Part shown: positions 9,265 through 18,144 of the stretch, in pieces
How positions within the stretch are numbered: position 1 is the first letter of the stretch
Layout: each line of letters starts with the position of its first letter
Origin: a bacterium
Lineage (GTDB): Bacteria; Chloroflexota; Dormibacteria; UBA8260; Bog-877
NCBI GenBank assembly: GCA_021791455.1
Contig: JAJYWM010000160.1
Span: forward strand, 1-30,379
Length of the DNA stretch: 30,379 nucleotides
Direction: 5' to 3'
Program-made: the position numbers and the translations under genes
The notes under the pieces: model-generated
Seen by the model: the letters and a program-made list of their open reading frames with translations, nothing else
Told to the model about the DNA's origin: nothing
Database searches by the model: none

Positions 9265-10290
9265 ATGATCGGTAGACTTGGCCAGATGTCAGGCGTCATC
9301 GGCAGTTCCGGGAACGTACAGGCCCCGCGCCTGGAAACCCCCGGCGGCGCTCCAGACGTAGGCGTGGATCAAGTAACGGTGGTGATCCCCGCGCATTCAA
9401 CCAAGCGTTGGCTCGGCCTGATCGCGGCCGTGGAGTCAGTCCTGGAGCAGAGCCCCGGGGCGGCGCAGGTGGTGGTCAGCGTCGACCACAACCTCGAGCT
9501 CGAGGAACGGGCGCGCCAGGAGCTGTCCGGCGTCACCGTGGTTTCCAACCGGTTCGGCCGTGGGGCCTCTGGGGCACGGAATTCAGGAGTCCTGGTGGCC
9601 ACCACGCCGCTGGTGGCGTTCCTGGACTCGGACGCCCGGGCCGGGGCTGGCTGGCTCACCCGGTTGGTCGCCCCGTTCCGAGACTCGCAGGTCATCGGCA
9701 CCGGCGGGACCGTGGCGCCTCATTGGCAGGTCACACCGCCTCCCTGGTTCCCCGAGGAATTCAGCTGGGTTGTGGGGGCATCTTTCATTGGCCAGGCTAC
9801 TGGGCAGGCCAAAGTCCGCAACGTCTGGTCAGAGAACATGGCGGTGAGAAGGGATGTGTTCCTCAGCGTGGGCGGATTCAACCTTGACTTCGGCAAGGTG
9901 GGCGACAGCTCGCGACCAGAGGACACTGACCTCTGTCTGAGGATGGGTGCAATTCAGCCCGGACGACATTGGCTCTATGTTCCCGACGCCATAGTCTTCC
10001 ACGCGGTGCCACGAGAGAGGAGCCGATTCAGTTTCTTCCTGCGCCGGTGCTTCTCCGAAGGCCGAGGGAAGGTGGAGCTGGCCAGGCGCAACGCCGGTCC
10101 GTCCGTCCTCGGCGACGAGATCCACTACCTGTCCGATACGGTTCCGCGAGGGATTGGGCGCAACCTGGTGGGCGCAGCGCTGGGTCGCGACGTCTGGTCC
10201 TTGGCCCGGGCGGGAGCCATGGTTGCCGGCATCGGCGCAGCGGGCTTAGGCGCCATCGCAGCCCAGTATGGCCGTCTGTCCGCCCGTTGA
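9265..10290 (+). CDS. Family 2 glycosyltransferase
   Basis: 341 residues if ATG 9265 is used; ATG 9286 is equally possible because neither has a clear ribosome-binding site. The GT-A fold starts at about residue 36 ('VTVVIPAHSTKRWL'). The metal/nucleotide-binding DxD is 'LDSDA' (Asp121, Asp123), and 'RPEDTDLCLR' (Glu219-Asp220) supplies the usual catalytic-base region. The last ~40 residues contain a hydrophobic segment (about 305-330) that probably docks the enzyme to the membrane. This enzyme transfers a nucleotide-activated sugar to a lipid or glycan acceptor; donor and acceptor are unknown. It opens the run of coupled genes 9265-14432: the next gene starts inside it, overlapping by 23 bases. 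Confidence 0.88.
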   Translation: MIGRLGQMSGVIGSSGNVQAPRLETPGGAPDVGVDQVTVVIPAHSTKRWLGLIAAVESVLEQSPGAAQVVVSVDHNLELEERARQELSGVTVVSNRFGRGASGARNSGVLVATTPLVAFLDSDARAGAGWLTRLVAPFRDSQVIGTGGTVAPHWQVTPPPWFPEEFSWVVGASFIGQATGQAKVRNVWSENMAVRRDVFLSVGGFNLDFGKVGDSSRPEDTDLCLRMGAIQPGRHWLYVPDAIVFHAVPRERSRFSFFLRRCFSEGRGKVELARRNAGPSVLGDEIHYLSDTVPRGIGRNLVGAALGRDVWSLARAGAMVAGIGAAGLGAIAAQYGRLSAR

Positions 10291-11674
10291 GCATGTGAGG
10301 CATGCGGTGCCCGTAATGAACTCAGGGGCGGATAGTTGGGCCATTTCCGTGGCGGAACTCACCGCGCCCTGCCTCCGGCTGGACGTGGACGTGGCTGCGG
10401 GGCTGCCAGAGGTGCCCCCTGGTCCGCAAAGGTCCGCCTGGATTCTGGTGCGCTTCCATTCCGAGCCGGTGGGTAAGCTGACGCTTCGGGTGCCCTCCTC
10501 TGGACTCACCTCCTTGGACATCCAAGTCGAGATCGACCGTCAGCTCGGCGCCCGGGTGAGGGAACGTGCCAGTGCATGCGGCACCCGGTGGCCCTCGCCC
10601 CGGCCGGACTTGCCCCTGCCTTGCTCGCGCACCCCGCCATACCTGGAATCACGCACCCTGCTGCTCGACCACGCTCCTCGGATCACGGTCGTTGTGTGCT
10701 CTCGTGACCGAGCGTCGGCCTTGCGGCGCTGCCTGGCCAGCCTCACCCGGCAAGCCTACCCGCGGTATTCCGTCCTGGTGGTGGACAGTGCCTCCCGTTC
10801 CAGCGCGACCCGGGAAGTGGTGTGTGAGTTCGAGGACGACCCTCTCTCCATCCGCTACGTCCGCGAACCACGGCCCGGCCTCTCCCGAGCGCGCAACCTC
10901 GGCCTTCGGCTGTGCACCGATGACTATCTGGCTTGGATAGACGACGACGAGGTAGCTGACCCCGCCTGGCTCGCTGAGCTGGCCCGAGCTCTTATGTCCG
11001 GCCCCAGGGTGGCGGCCGCGTCCGGGCTGATGGTGCCCGCTCAGCTGAGCACTTGGGCTGAGGTCCGGTTCGAGCAATACGGCGGCCACAGCAAGCACCG
11101 GGGCTTCGATCCGGTGACGTTCGATCCGGTCCAAGGGATGAGACAGAGCCCCTTCTACCCTCTGCCGGCGTTTGCCACGGGCGGCAACGTAGCGATTCGC
11201 TGCGACGTTCTGCGCGAGCTCGGAGGTCTGGACGAATCGCTGGGAGCTGGGACGTTCACCCTGGGCGGCGCGGACACTCGCCTGTTTACCGAGATACTCT
11301 GCTCGGGGCGGAGCATTGTCTACCAGCCCAGTGCCCTCACCCACCACTTCCATCGGCAGACCATCCAGGCCCTAAGGAGGCTCATGTACGCCTACGGGTC
11401 TGGCCTCTCGGCCTACTACGCCTCGATGCTGACCACCAACCCCAGTCGGATAGTTCCGCTTCTGCGCCTAGTCCCCGACGTGCTCAGCGATGCCTTTGGG
11501 AGGTCGAGCCGTCGGAGTGGCGACCTCCCGATGCGATTTCCTCCCAGCCTGCGCTGGGCCAACAGGCTGGGCCTGCTTTCGGGGCCTCCTCGTTACCTGG
11601 CCGCAAGACTGCTGGAGCGGGGGTCCACGCCATCGATGCACTTTGATCTGACGGCGCCGCGAGAACTACCGTGA
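10268..11674 (+). CDS. Family 2 glycosyltransferase with extra N-terminal domain
   Basis: 468 residues from ATG 10268; ATG 10316 (residue 17) is an alternative start. The GT-A domain begins near residue 138 ('RITVVVCSRDRASALRRCL'). The DxD motif is 'WIDDDEVADPAW' (Asp225-227), and 'GLSRARNLGL' is the usual helix before it. Residues about 20-130 form a separate domain of strands and acidic loops that I do not recognise; similar N-terminal extensions occur in some actinobacterial GT2 proteins. 'GTFTLGGADTRLFTEIL' occupies the catalytic-base region, with GGAD in place of the usual ED. The gene overlaps its upstream neighbour by 23 bases and its downstream neighbour by 4 (GTGA), so translation is likely coupled. 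Role: glycan chain assembly on the cytoplasmic side. Confidence 0.88.
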   Translation: MAVCPPVEHVRHAVPVMNSGADSWAISVAELTAPCLRLDVDVAAGLPEVPPGPQRSAWILVRFHSEPVGKLTLRVPSSGLTSLDIQVEIDRQLGARVRERASACGTRWPSPRPDLPLPCSRTPPYLESRTLLLDHAPRITVVVCSRDRASALRRCLASLTRQAYPRYSVLVVDSASRSSATREVVCEFEDDPLSIRYVREPRPGLSRARNLGLRLCTDDYLAWIDDDEVADPAWLAELARALMSGPRVAAASGLMVPAQLSTWAEVRFEQYGGHSKHRGFDPVTFDPVQGMRQSPFYPLPAFATGGNVAIRCDVLRELGGLDESLGAGTFTLGGADTRLFTEILCSGRSIVYQPSALTHHFHRQTIQALRRLMYAYGSGLSAYYASMLTTNPSRIVPLLRLVPDVLSDAFGRSSRRSGDLPMRFPPSLRWANRLGLLSGPPRYLAARLLERGSTPSMHFDLTAPRELP

Positions 11675-13656
11675 CCGGGGCCAAAATCCTGTGGCCGCGT
11701 CTCCGAGGAGCCGTGCGCCGGTCCGGGAAGGAGGCCCCAGTCGCCTGGCTGGCAGCAGCCATGGCGCTTGCTGTCCTTGTGGTGGCGGTGGCCTATGCCT
11801 GCAGCCGGGCCAGCTACCCGGGAGCCACCGCGATCTACTGGGTCGGGCAGGGCCTTCTGTACGGTGCTCCCGCCTTATATCTTTTGCGAGCGGCCCGGAT
11901 CGACCGGAGCCGGGGCGCGGGAGTGGCCCTGCTGGTGGCGGTCACCACGTATCTGATCAACCAGGCCTACAGCCCCGGGCAGATGCGCTTTCTGGATGAG
12001 TTCGAACACGTGCTGACGGTCCAGGGGATCCTCAGCTCGCACCACCTCTTCACCCCCAACATTTCCCTCCTGGTCAGCCCCCAGTACCCCGGCCTCGAGG
12101 TGGTGACAAGCGCCGTGGTGTCCGTCACCAACTTACCGATCCAGACTGCTGCACCGGTGGTGGTCGGAGTCCTCCACTGTCTCACCGTCCTGGGCTTGTA
12201 CCTGCTTGCCCTGGAGATAACTGCCAGACCACGGTTGGCCGCCCTGGCAGTCTTGATCTACGCGTGTGAACCCCACTTCCAGTTCTTCGACTCTTACTTC
12301 ATCTACCAGGTGATGGCGCTACCCTTCCTGGTGGCAACTCTCTTGGCGGCGACGCGGATGGTGAAGGCAAGGTCGGTCTCCTTCGCCCTCGCCTGGGGGA
12401 CCGCCGCCCTGCTGCTGGCGGCGGTGACGACCATGAGCCATCACCTCACCAGTTACGTCATGTGGCTTCTACTGATTTGCATCGCTGTCGGCTTCATCAT
12501 CCGCCGCGGCTGGCGCGGGGTGGGGTGGAGGCTACCGGGGCTTCTCTTGGCCTCGGGGGGGCTCATCGCGGGATGGGACCTGGGGGTGGCCACCGCTACG
12601 GTGACGTATTTCCAGCACAACATCGTCAGCCTGCTGGTGAGTCCACGGGGGCACCATAGGGCGCGGCCGGTTCCGGTGCCCACCGCTCCTCGATTCGACC
12701 TTCTACTGGAGTTCGCCTCGATTGCCCTGCTCTGCTTTCTGCTGATACTAGGTGGGTTCTGGGTCTGGCGTTCGAGGCGCAGGGACACGTATGGACTGTG
12801 GGTGGCCCTCGGGGTGGCCTCGATATCCCTGCTGGCCGCCATCGCAGCGCGGGTCCTGTTCAGCGGCGGGGCCGAGCTCTGGGGACGGGCCGCGACATTC
12901 GTGATGATCCCGTCCAGTGTGCTGGTGGCATCCGCACTGCTCTTCGTCCAAGCGGGCGCCCTGCGACCCCGACGGACACCGGGCGGGAACCCCGACCTTA
13001 CGGCGCAGAACTCCGCCCGAGCTCGTGGCTGGCTGCCCGGGCCGCCTCGGGGAGTCGTCTTCGGACTCCACCGGATTACAGGCTGGATCTGTCGCGGTCC
13101 GGGCTCGGCACGGCGCCGAAGGCTCTCCTGGGTGGGGGTTGCAGCGGTGGTCGTGCTTGGACTGGGCGGCATCGCCGGGGGCTGGCCCCCGTTCTATGCG
13201 CGGCTTCCAGGGCCGTTTCTGGCGGAGGCGTGGGAGCGGTCGATTGACGCCCATGAGCTAGACCTGGCGACGTGGGCCGCCACTCGCATCACCCACTACA
13301 ACGGGGTGGCGTCCGACTTCATCACCGCCTCGGTGCTCGGCACCCTTGGGCATCAGGCCAATGTGGGCGGATTGCCTCAGCTGTTCCTGAGCAGCTCCTT
13401 CACCGCCGCCGACGCCCGCCTGGTGACGGAACACCGCGTGACGCTGGTGGTGGTGGACCAGCGACTGCTGCGGCTGCGCCCCGAGGACGGCTCCTACTTC
13501 AGCGGTTCGCCAGGGCCCGGCGGTCAGCAGGAACCTCTGCCTCGCCCAGGGCTGGACAAATTCAGCGCCATCCCCGGCGTCAGCCGGATCTTCGATGACG
13601 GAAGCCTCATCGTTTATGACCTCACCGGCTCGGCGACGACCCGGGCTGCGCCGTGA
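11671..13656 (+). CDS. Large multi-spanning membrane protein, GT-C glycosyltransferase-like
   Basis: 661 residues; the GTG start overlaps the previous stop in a GTGA. There are roughly 10-12 hydrophobic helices from residue 26 to about 510, then a soluble C-terminal part of ~150 residues. The first long non-membrane loop has 'MRFLDEFEHVLTVQG'; an acidic residue in that loop is the usual catalytic position in GT-C enzymes, which use polyprenyl-phosphate sugars on the outer face of the membrane. The C-terminal region ('RVTLVVVDQRLL', 'RIFDDGSLIVYDL') resembles the periplasmic domain of GT39/PMT-like or O-antigen-type membrane proteins. The fit to any named family is loose, so a polymerase or ligase role is also possible. 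Coupling with GT2 genes on one side and a small membrane protein on the other suggests a complex. Confidence 0.72.
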   Translation: MTGAKILWPRLRGAVRRSGKEAPVAWLAAAMALAVLVVAVAYACSRASYPGATAIYWVGQGLLYGAPALYLLRAARIDRSRGAGVALLVAVTTYLINQAYSPGQMRFLDEFEHVLTVQGILSSHHLFTPNISLLVSPQYPGLEVVTSAVVSVTNLPIQTAAPVVVGVLHCLTVLGLYLLALEITARPRLAALAVLIYACEPHFQFFDSYFIYQVMALPFLVATLLAATRMVKARSVSFALAWGTAALLLAAVTTMSHHLTSYVMWLLLICIAVGFIIRRGWRGVGWRLPGLLLASGGLIAGWDLGVATATVTYFQHNIVSLLVSPRGHHRARPVPVPTAPRFDLLLEFASIALLCFLLILGGFWVWRSRRRDTYGLWVALGVASISLLAAIAARVLFSGGAELWGRAATFVMIPSSVLVASALLFVQAGALRPRRTPGGNPDLTAQNSARARGWLPGPPRGVVFGLHRITGWICRGPGSARRRRLSWVGVAAVVVLGLGGIAGGWPPFYARLPGPFLAEAWERSIDAHELDLATWAATRITHYNGVASDFITASVLGTLGHQANVGGLPQLFLSSSFTAADARLVTEHRVTLVVVDQRLLRLRPEDGSYFSGSPGPGGQQEPLPRPGLDKFSAIPGVSRIFDDGSLIVYDLTGSATTRAAP

Positions 13657-14432
13657 AGCCAACCGCTCCTCGGCTCTGGGCAGCTGGGATCGCCGGAGCT
13701 GGTGTCGCCTGCGCCTTGCTGGTAGCCACCATCACGCTGGGAGCCGTCGATGAGGCGGCCGGGCTGCTACTGCTCCTGGTGCTGCCAGCCGCCGCGGTGG
13801 TTAACGCGCTCGACTCCGGGCGCGGCCACTTCGGCCTCTGGGAACTGGTGTTCTGGGGCGCGGCTGCGGACGTTGGTGCCCTCGTCCTGGGAGGGCTGGC
13901 GCTCAACTGGTTGGGCGGCCTGACCTCCCTGCACTGGGCGATGCTTGCGGCCGTTCTGCCCATTGGCGCGGGCGGGGTGGCCTGGTGGCGGGGATACGAC
14001 GCCGACGTGGTGAACCCACGGATCGCTCGGACGGCCTGGGTGCGAGCACCCCGAGGCGCGACGCTTTGGGTGGTGGCCGCTCTGGCGGCCGCAGGGGCGC
14101 TCGGCCTTTCCGTGTACAGCAGCCAGAACTTCCACCCCGAGCGGTTCGCGCAGGTCTGGCTCCTGCCAGTTCCCTTCAACGCCGGATCCTACGCGGTACA
14201 AGCCCGGATCGGGGTGACCAACGAGGAGGCCCGGCGGGCGGCGTTCGTTGTGAGCGTCACGATCGGCAACCAAGTGATACTGGCTCACCACACCATCGTG
14301 CTGGCTCCGGGCTCGACCTGGAGCCGGGAGGTGAGCCGCGCCGTGCACCAGCCGGTGCACGCCACCCTGGCGCTCGCGGGCTCGCCTAGCCACATCATCG
14401 GCCAGGTTTACCTGGCTGTGCCGGTACCGTGA
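13653..14432 (+). CDS. DUF1616-like membrane protein
   Basis: 259 residues; its GTG start overlaps the upstream stop as GTGA, the second such overlap in a row. About four to five hydrophobic helices fill residues 8-115 and 136-154. A soluble domain follows whose 'ARIGVTNEEARRAAFVVSV' and 'GSTWSREVS' look like a beta-sandwich with an extracellular-sugar or peptide style fold. This layout (N-terminal helices, C-terminal 'xVxNxE' strand domain) is that of DUF1616 proteins, often found in archaeal and actinobacterial glycan loci, but the similarity is from memory. Function unknown; the coupling suggests it works with the GT-C-like protein before it. Confidence 0.65.
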   Translation: MKPTAPRLWAAGIAGAGVACALLVATITLGAVDEAAGLLLLLVLPAAAVVNALDSGRGHFGLWELVFWGAAADVGALVLGGLALNWLGGLTSLHWAMLAAVLPIGAGGVAWWRGYDADVVNPRIARTAWVRAPRGATLWVVAALAAAGALGLSVYSSQNFHPERFAQVWLLPVPFNAGSYAVQARIGVTNEEARRAAFVVSVTIGNQVILAHHTIVLAPGSTWSREVSRAVHQPVHATLALAGSPSHIIGQVYLAVPVP

Positions 14433-14535
14433 TGGGAGGGGCTGGAACCCCGACCGAAACGCGGCCACCGCGACATCGGCGGCCCCGGAACAGGAATGGA
14501 GCCTGGCGACTTTCCGGCCGGGCCCGGGAGCGGTG

Positions 14536-15510
14536 ATGGCAGGTCAGCCAGCGTCGAATCCGCCAACTCCGTCCCATCCGTCGGTCGGCGTCATCATCCC
14601 CACCCTGGGCCGACCATCCCTGCTCGCCGCGGTCGCCAGCGCTCTGAGCCAGAGCTACGCTCCAGACCAGGTCGTGGTCGTGGTCGATGGGCCCTTAGAG
14701 CTGCTGGCGGGGTACGAGTTCCCGGCCGATCCCCGTCTGCAGCTCCTCACCAACAGGCCCCAGCGCGGGGCCGCGGCGGCCCGGAACGTGGGAGCGGCGG
14801 CGCTGACGACCGACCTGGTTGCCCTTCTTGACGACGACGACACCTGGATGGTCAAAAAGCTGGAGCACCAGGTAGCCGCCTTCCTGGAGATGCGTGATCG
14901 GGGAACGAAGCATCCCGTCATCGCCTGCCGCTCGGTGAAGGTGCAGGAGGGCTCCGGACGGAGCGTTGTCGCACCCCAGAAGCTGATCCGACCCGGCCAA
15001 CGGCCTGGCGACTACCTCTTCCGCCGGCGCCAGGTGCGCCCCTACGGGGCGACCCTGGGCCATTCCATGCTGCTCTTCGAGCGCCATCTCACGGCCTTGG
15101 AGCCTTTCAACGTCAGCTCCGTGCGCCACGATGACTGGGACTTGGCCCTGCGCCTGGGCGCCATCCCCGGGGTGGCCTTTTTGCACGTCGACGAGGTCCT
15201 GCTGAGATACGCGGTCCACCCCGGATCCAGCTCGTCCCAGGCGGGGTGGGCAATCAGCATGAATTGGGCGCTGGACCGGGGGCGCTACCTGACCCGCAGG
15301 GAGCAGGCGGACTTTCTGATTTGCATTTCCGGGCCGATAGCCCTCAACCACGGGGACTGGCGAGGACTGGCTGCGGTGCTGCGGCACGCCCTGAGCCTCG
15401 GAGGCGGCAGCCCCCAGGCTTGGGGGTTCCTCGGCGCACTGGTCGCTCGGCGGGCCCTACCCCCGCCGTGGCTCAGGCCGCGAACTACCGGAGGGACCGG
15501 CTATCGCTGA
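14536..15510 (+). CDS. Family 2 glycosyltransferase
   Basis: 324 residues from ATG 14536, preferred to the adjacent GTG 14533 because GGGAG lies 5 bases upstream. The GT-A fold begins at about residue 17 ('VGVIIPTLGRPSLLAAV'). The metal-binding motif is four aspartates (residues 99-102, 'LLDDDDTW'). 'SVRHDDWDLALRLG' is the catalytic-base region and 'YAVHPGSSS' the usual C-terminal motif of this subgroup. It has no membrane helix, so it is a soluble or peripheral enzyme. It lies 103 bases after the coupled run and ends only 5 bases from the end of the convergent decarboxylase gene. Donor and acceptor unknown. Confidence 0.9.
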   Translation: MAGQPASNPPTPSHPSVGVIIPTLGRPSLLAAVASALSQSYAPDQVVVVVDGPLELLAGYEFPADPRLQLLTNRPQRGAAAARNVGAAALTTDLVALLDDDDTWMVKKLEHQVAAFLEMRDRGTKHPVIACRSVKVQEGSGRSVVAPQKLIRPGQRPGDYLFRRRQVRPYGATLGHSMLLFERHLTALEPFNVSSVRHDDWDLALRLGAIPGVAFLHVDEVLLRYAVHPGSSSSQAGWAISMNWALDRGRYLTRREQADFLICISGPIALNHGDWRGLAAVLRHALSLGGGSPQAWGFLGALVARRALPPPWLRPRTTGGTGYR

Positions 15511-15515
15511 GGCGC

Positions 15516-16961
15516 CTACTGGCCGGGGTCTGCCCGTCCCGAACCGTCGGCGGCTGCCAGCATGGCCTGCAGGCTCCGGGCGACGTCCTCGTCGGTCGTG
15601 GCCCGAGAGCTCACGCTGATGCGCATGGCGGTGTGTCCCTGCCACTCCGTCACACCGCACCAGCAGGTGCCCTCCTCCTGGACCGCCCCGATGACGCGCC
15701 GGGTGGTCTCGGGATCGCCGAAGTCGACCAGCACTTGGTTGAGGACCACCTCGTTGAGGATCGCGTAGCCGGCATCCCGGAGTCCGTCCGCAAGCCGCCT
15801 GGCTTGGGCACAGCTGCGTTCCACCAGCTCCGCCACCCCCCTGCGGCCAAGCGACCGCAGGGCGGTCCACACCTCGATGCCGCGGGCCCTCCGGGACAGC
15901 TCCGGTGTGTAGTCCTTGGGCTGGCGGCCGGGGTCAACGGCAAGGTAGGCGGCGGACACGGCCATAGCCAATCGCAGCGGCTCGGGGTCGCGGACGAACG
16001 CCAAGCCGGAGTCGTACGGGACGTTAAGCCACTTGTGGGCGTCGGTGGACCAGGAGTCAGCGCCTTCCACCCCGTCAAGAAGAGGTGCCAAGGAGGGAGA
16101 TGTCGACGCCCAGAGGCCGAAGGCTCCGTCGATGTGCACCCATGCCCCGGTGGGGGCGGCGATCTCGCAGATGGCACCCAGAGGATCCACGGCGCCGGAG
16201 TTGACGTTGCCGGCTTGCGCGCATATGACGGTCAGGGCATCTGGCTTCGGGATTCCCTCGGGCCGCATCCGACCCTGGGAATCGACCGGAACGACCGTCA
16301 CCCGGTCTCGTCCCAACCCCAGCAGACCAAGGGCCTTCCTCACCGAGGGGTGGGCTTCGGCACTGACCAGAACAGAGAGCGCCGGGGCCCCCATCAAGCC
16401 ATCGGCCTCCACGTCCCACCCGGCACGCTCCAGGAGGGCGTGCCGGGCCGCCGCCAGCGCCGTGAAGTTGGCCATGGAAGCGCCGGTGACAAAGGCGCCG
16501 CCGCAGGTCGGAGGGAGCCTCAGCAGCTCCACCAGCCAGCCCAGTGCGATCTCCTCGAGGGCCGCCGCAACCGGCGAGGCGGTCCAGCTGCTGGCACTCT
16601 GATCCCACGCGCCAGCCAACCAGTTGGCCGCCAGCGGGGCGGGCAGAGTCCCGCCGATCACAAAGCCGAAGAATCGTCCTCCCGATGTGGCCACGGTCGC
16701 CGCCGATCCCACCCGGTCGAGCAGCTCAAGCACCTCGTGCGCCGGGGTGGGGTCTTCGTTCAACGCCCCACCGAGCTGGACCAGGTTGGCGAGCGCCGCC
16801 GCGTCGGGGCTCACACGCCGACTTGGCAACTGCTCGAGGTAGCGGATAGCGCGCTCTGCCGAGTTCCTCAGCAGCGCTGATTCCAGGGCGCTGCCAAGTC
16901 CCCCGCCTAGGTCCGCCGCGGGCGCCTGGCCGTCGCCCTCTTCGCGGTTCTCGCCTACCAC
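15516..16961 (-). CDS. Group II PLP-dependent decarboxylase
   Basis: 481 residues from GTG 16961, with no strong ribosome-binding site, so the start is approximate. The fold type I pattern is complete: 'GAFVTGASMANFTAL' cofactor-phosphate loop (about 155-169), 'SAEAHPSVRKA' with the ring-stacking His204, 'VHIDGAFGLW' with Asp278 to the pyridine nitrogen, and Lys310 in 'STDAHKWLNVPYD' as the Schiff-base lysine. Size and motifs match the glutamate/tyrosine/aromatic-amino-acid decarboxylase family (pyridoxal_deC). Substrate specificity cannot be read from sequence. In this cluster it is the last gene of a minus-strand operon with amino-acid-modifying enzymes, so decarboxylation of a homoserine-derived or other amino acid is the natural guess. 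Some family members instead act as aldehyde synthases. Confidence 0.85.
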   Translation of the reverse strand: MVGENREEGDGQAPAADLGGGLGSALESALLRNSAERAIRYLEQLPSRRVSPDAAALANLVQLGGALNEDPTPAHEVLELLDRVGSAATVATSGGRFFGFVIGGTLPAPLAANWLAGAWDQSASSWTASPVAAALEEIALGWLVELLRLPPTCGGAFVTGASMANFTALAAARHALLERAGWDVEADGLMGAPALSVLVSAEAHPSVRKALGLLGLGRDRVTVVPVDSQGRMRPEGIPKPDALTVICAQAGNVNSGAVDPLGAICEIAAPTGAWVHIDGAFGLWASTSPSLAPLLDGVEGADSWSTDAHKWLNVPYDSGLAFVRDPEPLRLAMAVSAAYLAVDPGRQPKDYTPELSRRARGIEVWTALRSLGRRGVAELVERSCAQARRLADGLRDAGYAILNEVVLNQVLVDFGDPETTRRVIGAVQEEGTCWCGVTEWQGHTAMRISVSSRATTDEDVARSLQAMLAAADGSGRADPGQ

Positions 16962-17061
16962 CTGACTCTAACCGGCGGCAGAGATCGCGGACACCTCGCC
17001 TCAACCAGTCTTCGACCAGAATCCGCCGATACGCAGGAGGGGACCAAGGCGGTGACCACCA

Positions 17062-18021
17062 CTAGGCTGGCTGCCGCAGATGGCCGACCTCTGCGCTCAG
17101 ATTGGGAAGCGTCCACCGCGACCCCATCTCCAGGTCAAAGCGGCGCGGGTTGAAGGGGGTCAGTCCGGCGTGAGGGTAGGGCGTGAGCTCGCCGAAGTAG
17201 AAGTCCTTTCCATCCCCAAGGAAGTCGATGCGCATGAAGTCGAAGCCTCGTCCCAGCATCCGCGCGGCTTCCAGCATCTCGCCGAGGGCGGGAGGAGCCG
17301 GTTGGGGCACGGCCAGGGGGTAACGGCCGAGCTGAGCCTCCAGCGGCTGCCAGTCGGCGGTGTAAAGGCGCATGGCGGTGTGCACTGGAGGCCAGAGCTG
17401 CTCGCGATCCGCCCTCCAGGCGGCGAAGTGGTCCGGAGCGACGGTGATGGCATGCACGAACAGTGGCTCTCCATCGAAAACGAAGAACTTGAAGCTGGTG
17501 GGAGTGGCGCCACCACCGCCGAGCATCTCCTCCACCATGTAGAGGCGGCGAGCAAAGGCGTAGGCCCATTCTCCATCCCGGACGGGCCCTTCATCTCCGG
17601 GCCAGGTCCGCAGGATCTCCCTAAGCTTGTCCGGCTCCAGGGAGGGACCGGAACCGAACGCGACCCGCCGGCTCCCGTGGTTGGGCTTGAGCACCCAGTG
17701 GCCCGCCAGTCGCACTGTGGCAAGCTCCTCGAGCCGAGCACCACTCCACAGAACCTTGGCCACCTTGAGCCCCATGCCCGCGGCGAGCTCCTTGGTGTAG
17801 AGCTTGTCGCAGGTGAGGCGCAGAATTTCGCGGCGGTCGTGGATGATGCGCCAGTTGATCTTCTCCGTCAGAGTCACCGGCCGGCGAAAGTTGCCGATCC
17901 GATGTTGGGCGAGCATGAAGAGCAGCTGGCGGTGAAGGGGCAGAGGAGCCAGCCGAGCCAGTGACAGCGCCGCCTGCCCTGCGGACTGGCGCGCCAGCTG
18001 ACTAGCGCCGCGCTGCGTCAT
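17062..18021 (-). CDS. TupA-like ATP-grasp protein
   Basis: 319 residues from ATG 18021, with GGGGGAG five bases upstream. The N-terminal 'PVTLTEKINWRIIHDRREIL' (about 48-67) followed by 'CDKLYTKE' is the hallmark of the TupA-like ATP-grasp family. 'HWVLKPNHGSRRV' holds the nucleotide-binding lysine (Lys112) and glycine-rich loop, and 'RIDFLGDGKDFYFGELT' holds the metal ligands Asp266 and Glu278. TupA itself is required for teichuronopeptide synthesis in an alkaliphilic Bacillus, where glutamate is joined to a glucuronate polymer. Enzymes of this group are expected to make an amide or similar bond with ATP hydrolysis. Here it sits 123 bases after the flavoprotein gene and 100 bases before the decarboxylase, so it may ligate the product of these amino-acid enzymes to a glycan or other acceptor. 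Confidence 0.85.
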   Translation of the reverse strand: MTQRGASQLARQSAGQAALSLARLAPLPLHRQLLFMLAQHRIGNFRRPVTLTEKINWRIIHDRREILRLTCDKLYTKELAAGMGLKVAKVLWSGARLEELATVRLAGHWVLKPNHGSRRVAFGSGPSLEPDKLREILRTWPGDEGPVRDGEWAYAFARRLYMVEEMLGGGGATPTSFKFFVFDGEPLFVHAITVAPDHFAAWRADREQLWPPVHTAMRLYTADWQPLEAQLGRYPLAVPQPAPPALGEMLEAARMLGRGFDFMRIDFLGDGKDFYFGELTPYPHAGLTPFNPRRFDLEMGSRWTLPNLSAEVGHLRQPA

Positions 18022-18144
18022 CTTGCTCCCCCGGTACTGGGCAGCTGCCGAGATCCGGGCCGGCGCACCACCTCCTCGCCGTCTCCGGGGAGACCCGGCA
18101 GAACACGAGCAGCCCCGGACCTAACGAGGGCAGCCAAGCTCGGA

